Source of the DNA: Burkholderiaceae bacterium
GTDB lineage: Bacteria; Pseudomonadota; Gammaproteobacteria; Burkholderiales; Burkholderiaceae_C
Direction: 5' to 3'
Assembly (NCBI GenBank): GCA_031276435.1
Contig: JAISNB010000128.1
Span: 1-9,088, forward strand
DNA length: 9,088 bases
Notes under the pieces: generated by a model
The model's database searches: none
Told to the model about the DNA's origin: nothing
What the model saw: the letters and a program-made list of their open reading frames with translations, nothing else
Made by a program: the position numbers and the translations under genes
In this document: piece by piece, positions 6,462 to 9,088 of the stretch
How the letters are laid out: each line of letters starts with the position of its first letter
How positions within the stretch are numbered: the stretch's first letter is position 1

Positions 6462-7189
6462 CGTCTGCCCTGGCGCCGCCCAAGGCCCTGGTGCTGGATC
6501 TGGACGGCACCCTGGTCGATACGGTGGGCGACTTTACCATCGCCCTCAACGCCATGCTGGCCGCGCTGGACCGCCGCCCGGTCACGCGCGCGCAAGTCAC
6601 GCTCTGGGTGGGCAAGGGCACGCAACACCTGATTGACGCGGCTCTGGGGCTGGCCGCTGCCAGCGTCGCCGACCCGAAAGCGCAGGCCTTGCGGCAACAG
6701 GCGTGGGCGCACTATCAAAAAGCCTACCTGGCCGTCAATGGTCAGCACAGCGCGCTGTATCCGGGCGTGCGCGAGGGCTTGGCGCAACTGGCGCAAATGA
6801 ACCTGCCGCTGGCCTGCCTGACCAACAAGCCGCTGGCATTTGCCACGCCGCTGATGCGGCAAATGGATCTGGCGCGCCACTTTCGCCACGTGTTTGGCGG
6901 CGACAGCTTTGCGCGCAAAAAACCCGACCCGCTGCCGCTGCTGAAAACCTGCGAGGCGCTGCAATGCGCGAGCGCGCAAGTCTGGATGATTGGCGACTCC
7001 AGCAACGATGCCCAGGCCGCGCGCGCCGCGGGCTGCCCCGTGTTGCTGACCACCTACGGCTACAACCACGGCCAGCCCGTGCAAGCGGCGGGCGCGGACG
7101 CGCTGCTCGACTCGCTGGCCGAATTGCCCGCGCTGGTGGCCGCCGCCGCGGCCCGCCCGTTGCCCGCGCCGCCGTCGCCACGCTGCTAA
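6458..7189 (+). CDS. gph: Phosphoglycolate phosphatase (HAD superfamily), 243 aa
   Basis: Gph hydrolyses 2-phosphoglycolate, a product of oxygenation by Rubisco or of DNA 3'-end repair, to glycolate. All HAD motifs are seen: I LDLDGTLVDT (13-22, nucleophile Asp14 and acid/base Asp16), II LTNKP (121-125), III RKKPDP (153-158, Lys154 or Lys155) and IV MIGDSSND (177-184). The helical cap lies between about 22 and 90. The start is read as GTG 6458 because it is the only start codon close before the DLDGT motif in this frame; it overlaps the rpe stop by 4 nt (GTGA), pointing to translational coupling. The last 20 residues are an Ala/Pro-rich tail of no recognised function. The stop codon TAA (7187-7189) is part of the candidate trp -10 element. 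Substrate is assigned from the family and from the rpe linkage; another small phosphoester is possible. Confidence 0.92.
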   Translation: MTSALAPPKALVLDLDGTLVDTVGDFTIALNAMLAALDRRPVTRAQVTLWVGKGTQHLIDAALGLAAASVADPKAQALRQQAWAHYQKAYLAVNGQHSALYPGVREGLAQLAQMNLPLACLTNKPLAFATPLMRQMDLARHFRHVFGGDSFARKKPDPLPLLKTCEALQCASAQVWMIGDSSNDAQAARAAGCPVLLTTYGYNHGQPVQAAGADALLDSLAELPALVAAAAARPLPAPPSPRC

Positions 7190-7192
7190 ACT
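7184..7192 (+). promoter_or_regulatory. Candidate trp promoter, extended -10 overlapping the gph stop codon
   Basis: TGCTAAACT is an extended -10 (TGn followed by TAAACT, four of six consensus bases). Transcription should start near 7199-7201, at the ATG of the leader peptide, 8 nt after the -10. A TTGCCC at 7160-7165 resembles a -35 but is 21 bp away, longer than normal. The TAA of gph is inside this element, so the two genes share these bases. No TrpR operator is recognised. Confidence 0.5.
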
Positions 7193-7200
7193 GGCCGCCC

Positions 7201-7278
7201 ATGGCGTACGCTCACATCACGGTTGCTCTTGCCAGGCGCGGGCGGGGAGCCTGGCCCTGGCGCAAGCCTGCACGCTGA
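7201..7278 (+). CDS. trpL: Candidate trp operon leader peptide, 25 aa
   Basis: A short ORF begins with ATG 7201 and ends at TGA 7276-7278. It starts MAYAHITVAL and its C-terminal part reads GAWPWRKPAR, so Trp codons are at positions 18 and 20 (7252-7254, 7258-7260). Two Trp in 25 residues, close to the end and about 106 nt upstream of trpE, is the layout of a ribosome-mediated attenuator's leader peptide: ribosome stalling on the Trp codons when charged tRNA-Trp is scarce would change folding of the RNA downstream. There is no Shine-Dalgarno; the -10 element lies 8 nt before the ATG, so translation would be leaderless. The second Trp codon is inside RNA segment 1 of the pairing described at 7257-7359. 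The peptide itself need have no function. A chance ORF cannot be fully excluded because the DNA is GC-rich and stop-poor. Confidence 0.65.
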   Translation: MAYAHITVALARRGRGAWPWRKPAR

Positions 7279-7359
7279 CCTTTTGCAGCGCCAGCATGGC
7301 GGATGTGGCGCACCCGCGGCAAAAACCATCCCTCTCATCTTTTCATCGTCCGCGGCCAC
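7257..7359 (+). promoter_or_regulatory. Candidate trp attenuator with mutually exclusive stems
   Basis: Segment 1, CTGGCGC (7257-7263), contains the second Trp codon and pairs perfectly with segment 2, GCGCCAG (7288-7294); TGCA (7269-7272) / TGCA (7284-7287) extends this stem after a 5-nt bulge. Segment 2, GCGCCA (7288-7293), can instead pair with segment 3, TGGCGC (7306-7311). Segment 3, GTGG (7305-7308) plus CCGCGG (7314-7319), can pair with CCGCGG (7350-7355) plus CCAC (7356-7359). A ribosome paused at the Trp codons would cover segment 1 and favour 2:3, as in the enteric trp leader. The 3:4 stem has a 30-nt loop and no U-tract after it; the only T-rich stretch (7337-7343) is inside that loop. 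So the stop signal may be Rho-dependent or act on trpE translation. Structures were read by eye, without energy calculation. Confidence 0.55.
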
Positions 7360-7384
7360 AAGGCCAAAACGAGAACCTCGCACC

Positions 7385-8929
7385 ATGCTCACGGAACTTG
7401 AATTCAAAAGCCTCGCGGCCCAGGGCTACAACCGGATTCCCCTGCTGGCCGAAGCGTTTGCCGATCTGGAAACGCCCCTGTCGCTCTACCTCAAACTGGC
7501 CGCCGGGCAAAACAACGGCAAATGCAGCTTCTTGCTCGAATCGGTCATTGGCGGCGAGCGCTTTGGCCGCTACAGCTTCATCGGCCTGCCCGCGCGCACA
7601 CTGGTGCGCGCCAGCGGCTTTGGCGCTCAAGCCAGGACCGAAGTCGTCACCGACGGCCAGGTGGTCGAGGCGCAGGCGGGCAATCCGCTGGACTTCATCG
7701 ACGCCTACCAAAGGCGCTTCAAAGTCGCGCTGCCGCCGGGACTGCCGCGCTTTTGCGGCGGACTGGCAGGCTACTTTGGCTACGACGTGGTGCGCCACAT
7801 CGAAAAAAAACTCCAGACTACCTGCCCGCCCGACGCCATCGGGCTGCCCGACATCCTGCTCATGCACAGCGAGGAGGTGGCCGTCATCGACAACCTCTCT
7901 GGCAAGCTGTATCTGATCGTCTACGCCGACCCCGGCCAGCCCGAAGCCTATGGCCGCGCCAGAAAACGCCTGAAAGAACTGCGCGAACAACTGCACTGCT
8001 GCGTTAGCGCGCCCGTCACGCGCGCCACGCAAAACCACCCGGCGGAACGCGAATTTGCCAAAGCCGACTACCTGGCCGCCGTGGAACGCGCCAAGGGGCT
8101 GATCGCGGCGGGCGACTTCATGCAAGTGCAGGTGGGCCAGCGCATCAAGAAACGCTACACCGCGTCGCCCCTGTCGCTGTACCGCGCGCTGCGCTCGCTC
8201 AACCCGTCGCCGTACATGATCTACTACGACTTTGGCGACTTCCACATCGTCAGCGCCAGCCCCGAAATCCTGGTGCGAATCGAAAACGTCCCCGCCGCCG
8301 TCGCCGCCACCCAGGGCGAGGCGCAAAACGCTGTCGCCGCCGCGCGCAAAGTCACCATCCGCCCGCTGGCTGGCACGCGCCCGCGTGGCGCCACGCCCGA
8401 GCTGGACAAGGCCGCCGAAGCCGAACTGGTGGCCGACCCCAAAGAGCGCGCCGAACACGTCATGCTGATCGACCTGGCGCGCAACGACATCGGGCGCATC
8501 GCCAAAACCGGAAGCGTCAAAGTCACCGAAGCCTTCACCGTCGAGCGATACAGCCACGTCATGCACATCGTCAGCAACGTGGAAGGCATATTGCGAGAGG
8601 GCCTGAGCAACATGGACGTACTCAAGGCCACCTTCCCGGCGGGCACCCTCACCGGCGCGCCCAAGGTACACGCCATGGAACTCATCGACCAGCTCGAACC
8701 CGTCAAACGCGGCATCTACGGCGGAGCCTGCGGCTACCTGAGCTACGCGGGCGACATGGACGTGGCCATCGCCATCCGCACGGCCATCGTCAAAGACCAG
8801 CAACTCTACGTACAAGCCGCCGCTGGCGTGGTCGCCGACAGCGTGCCCGAAATGGAATGGCGTGAAACCGAAGCCAAGGCGCGCGCCATCCTGCGCGCCA
8901 GCGAACTGGTTGAAGAAGGGCTGCAATAA
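7385..8929 (+). CDS. trpE: Anthranilate synthase component I, 514 aa
   Basis: TrpE, with the glutamine amidotransferase TrpG, converts chorismate to anthranilate, the first committed step of tryptophan synthesis, in the cytoplasm. The N-terminal regulatory domain shows the Trp-feedback motif LLES (50-53) followed by GRYSFIG (61-67). The chorismate-binding domain shows GDFMQVQVGQ (243-252), SASPEILVR (290-298), IRPLAGTRPRG (325-335), LIDLARNDIGR (361-371), HVMHIVSNVEG (391-401), PAGTLTGAPK (418-427) and YGGACGYLSYAGDMD (445-459). The Ala-rich segment at 300-322 is an apparent insertion between two conserved strands. The start is ATG 7385, where the protein begins MLTELEFKSLAAQGYNRIP as usual; a weak GAGA lies 10 nt upstream. 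The frame is open further upstream only by lack of stops. It lies downstream of rpe-gph and a candidate attenuator; trpG is not inside the window. Confidence 0.97.
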   Translation: MLTELEFKSLAAQGYNRIPLLAEAFADLETPLSLYLKLAAGQNNGKCSFLLESVIGGERFGRYSFIGLPARTLVRASGFGAQARTEVVTDGQVVEAQAGNPLDFIDAYQRRFKVALPPGLPRFCGGLAGYFGYDVVRHIEKKLQTTCPPDAIGLPDILLMHSEEVAVIDNLSGKLYLIVYADPGQPEAYGRARKRLKELREQLHCCVSAPVTRATQNHPAEREFAKADYLAAVERAKGLIAAGDFMQVQVGQRIKKRYTASPLSLYRALRSLNPSPYMIYYDFGDFHIVSASPEILVRIENVPAAVAATQGEAQNAVAAARKVTIRPLAGTRPRGATPELDKAAEAELVADPKERAEHVMLIDLARNDIGRIAKTGSVKVTEAFTVERYSHVMHIVSNVEGILREGLSNMDVLKATFPAGTLTGAPKVHAMELIDQLEPVKRGIYGGACGYLSYAGDMDVAIAIRTAIVKDQQLYVQAAAGVVADSVPEMEWRETEAKARAILRASELVEEGLQ

Positions 8930-8937
8930 GCCCGCGC

Positions 8938-8956
8938 TTGCGCGCTTGGGGCGCAA
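8938..8956 (+). other. Hairpin just after trpE
   Basis: TTGCGC (8938-8943) and GCGCAA (8951-8956) form a perfect 6-bp stem with a 7-nt loop, 9 nt past the trpE stop. There is no following U-tract, so it is not a clear terminator. It may be an operon-internal structure. Confidence 0.3.
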
Positions 8957-8970
8957 CCGCCAAAGCCATC

Positions 8971-9088
8971 ATGACGCGCAACAATGCCGACGCCGACATG
9001 GCATCGGGCACGCTGCCGGTCGGGCAACTGGTGGCCGATGCGGCGCATCTGTGCCACCGACTGGGCCAACCTACGCAAACCACTCGCA
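8971..9088 (+). CDS. Doubtful 5' partial ORF after trpE
   Basis: ATG 8971 opens a frame that continues without stop to the window edge, beginning MTRNNADADMASG, 39 codons visible. It has no Shine-Dalgarno and matches no family I recognise; it does not look like the N-terminus of trpG or a chorismate mutase, the genes most often found after trpE in related bacteria. The bases after the trpE stop are also open on the minus strand, as expected in GC-rich DNA, so 39 open codons say little. It may be spacer before the next trp gene. Confidence 0.2.
   Translation, partial: MTRNNADADMASGTLPVGQLVADAAHLCHRLGQPTQTTR

Noticed and set aside
7223..7384. Upstream extension of the trpE frame
   Set aside because: It is open only because stops are rare here; the conserved TrpE N-terminus begins at 7385, and the region better fits a leader.
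7343..8956. Long minus-strand open frame (537 aa)
   Set aside because: It is antisense to the clearly identified trpE; Asp/Gly/Val-rich composition without motifs.

Overview
This GC-rich, densely packed window is chromosomal housekeeping DNA. Gene content and order (thiL-pgpA-pncC; rpe-gph-trpE), the c4-like cytochrome and the 'ACAATGG' -10 elements suggest a betaproteobacterium, probably Burkholderiales and perhaps Comamonadaceae. This placement is inferred from gene order and protein motifs, not from a database search. No mobile element, CRISPR array, tRNA or rRNA is visible.

Layout: positions 1-4348 hold five minus-strand genes. Read in their own direction they are thiL (thiamine-phosphate kinase), pgpA (phosphatidylglycerophosphatase A), pncC (NMN amidase), a PPK2-type polyphosphate kinase, and a secreted di-heme cytochrome c whose 3' end is cut off by the window edge. 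thiL-pgpA-pncC looks like one transcription unit. ppk2 is 146 bp further on and has a good Shine-Dalgarno sequence. The cytochrome has its own candidate promoter after a GC-rich hairpin.

A short divergent region (4349-4446) separates thiL from the plus-strand genes. These are a CPA2-family (Kef-like) antiporter without a regulatory RCK domain, rpe (ribulose-phosphate 3-epimerase), gph (phosphoglycolate phosphatase, GTGA overlap with rpe) and trpE (anthranilate synthase component I). rpe and gph connect pentose-phosphate/Calvin-type carbon flow and 2-phosphoglycolate repair; trpE starts tryptophan synthesis from chorismate.

The most interesting part is the 195-bp gph-trpE gap. An extended -10 that contains the gph stop codon lies 8 nt upstream of an ATG opening a 25-codon ORF with a Trp-Pro-Trp motif near its end. 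This is followed by RNA segments that can pair in mutually exclusive ways (1:2 versus 2:3). I read this as a trp leader peptide and attenuator translated from a leaderless transcript. No canonical GC-stem plus U-tract terminator is visible, so the termination step is unresolved. rpe has the same promoter-to-ATG geometry, suggesting a second leaderless start.

There is no gene-free stretch above 300 bases. The largest gaps are 7190-7384 (trp leader), 8930-9088 (a hairpin and a doubtful partial ORF), 1918-2063 (ppk2 Shine-Dalgarno only) and 572-693 (hairpins and cytochrome promoter).
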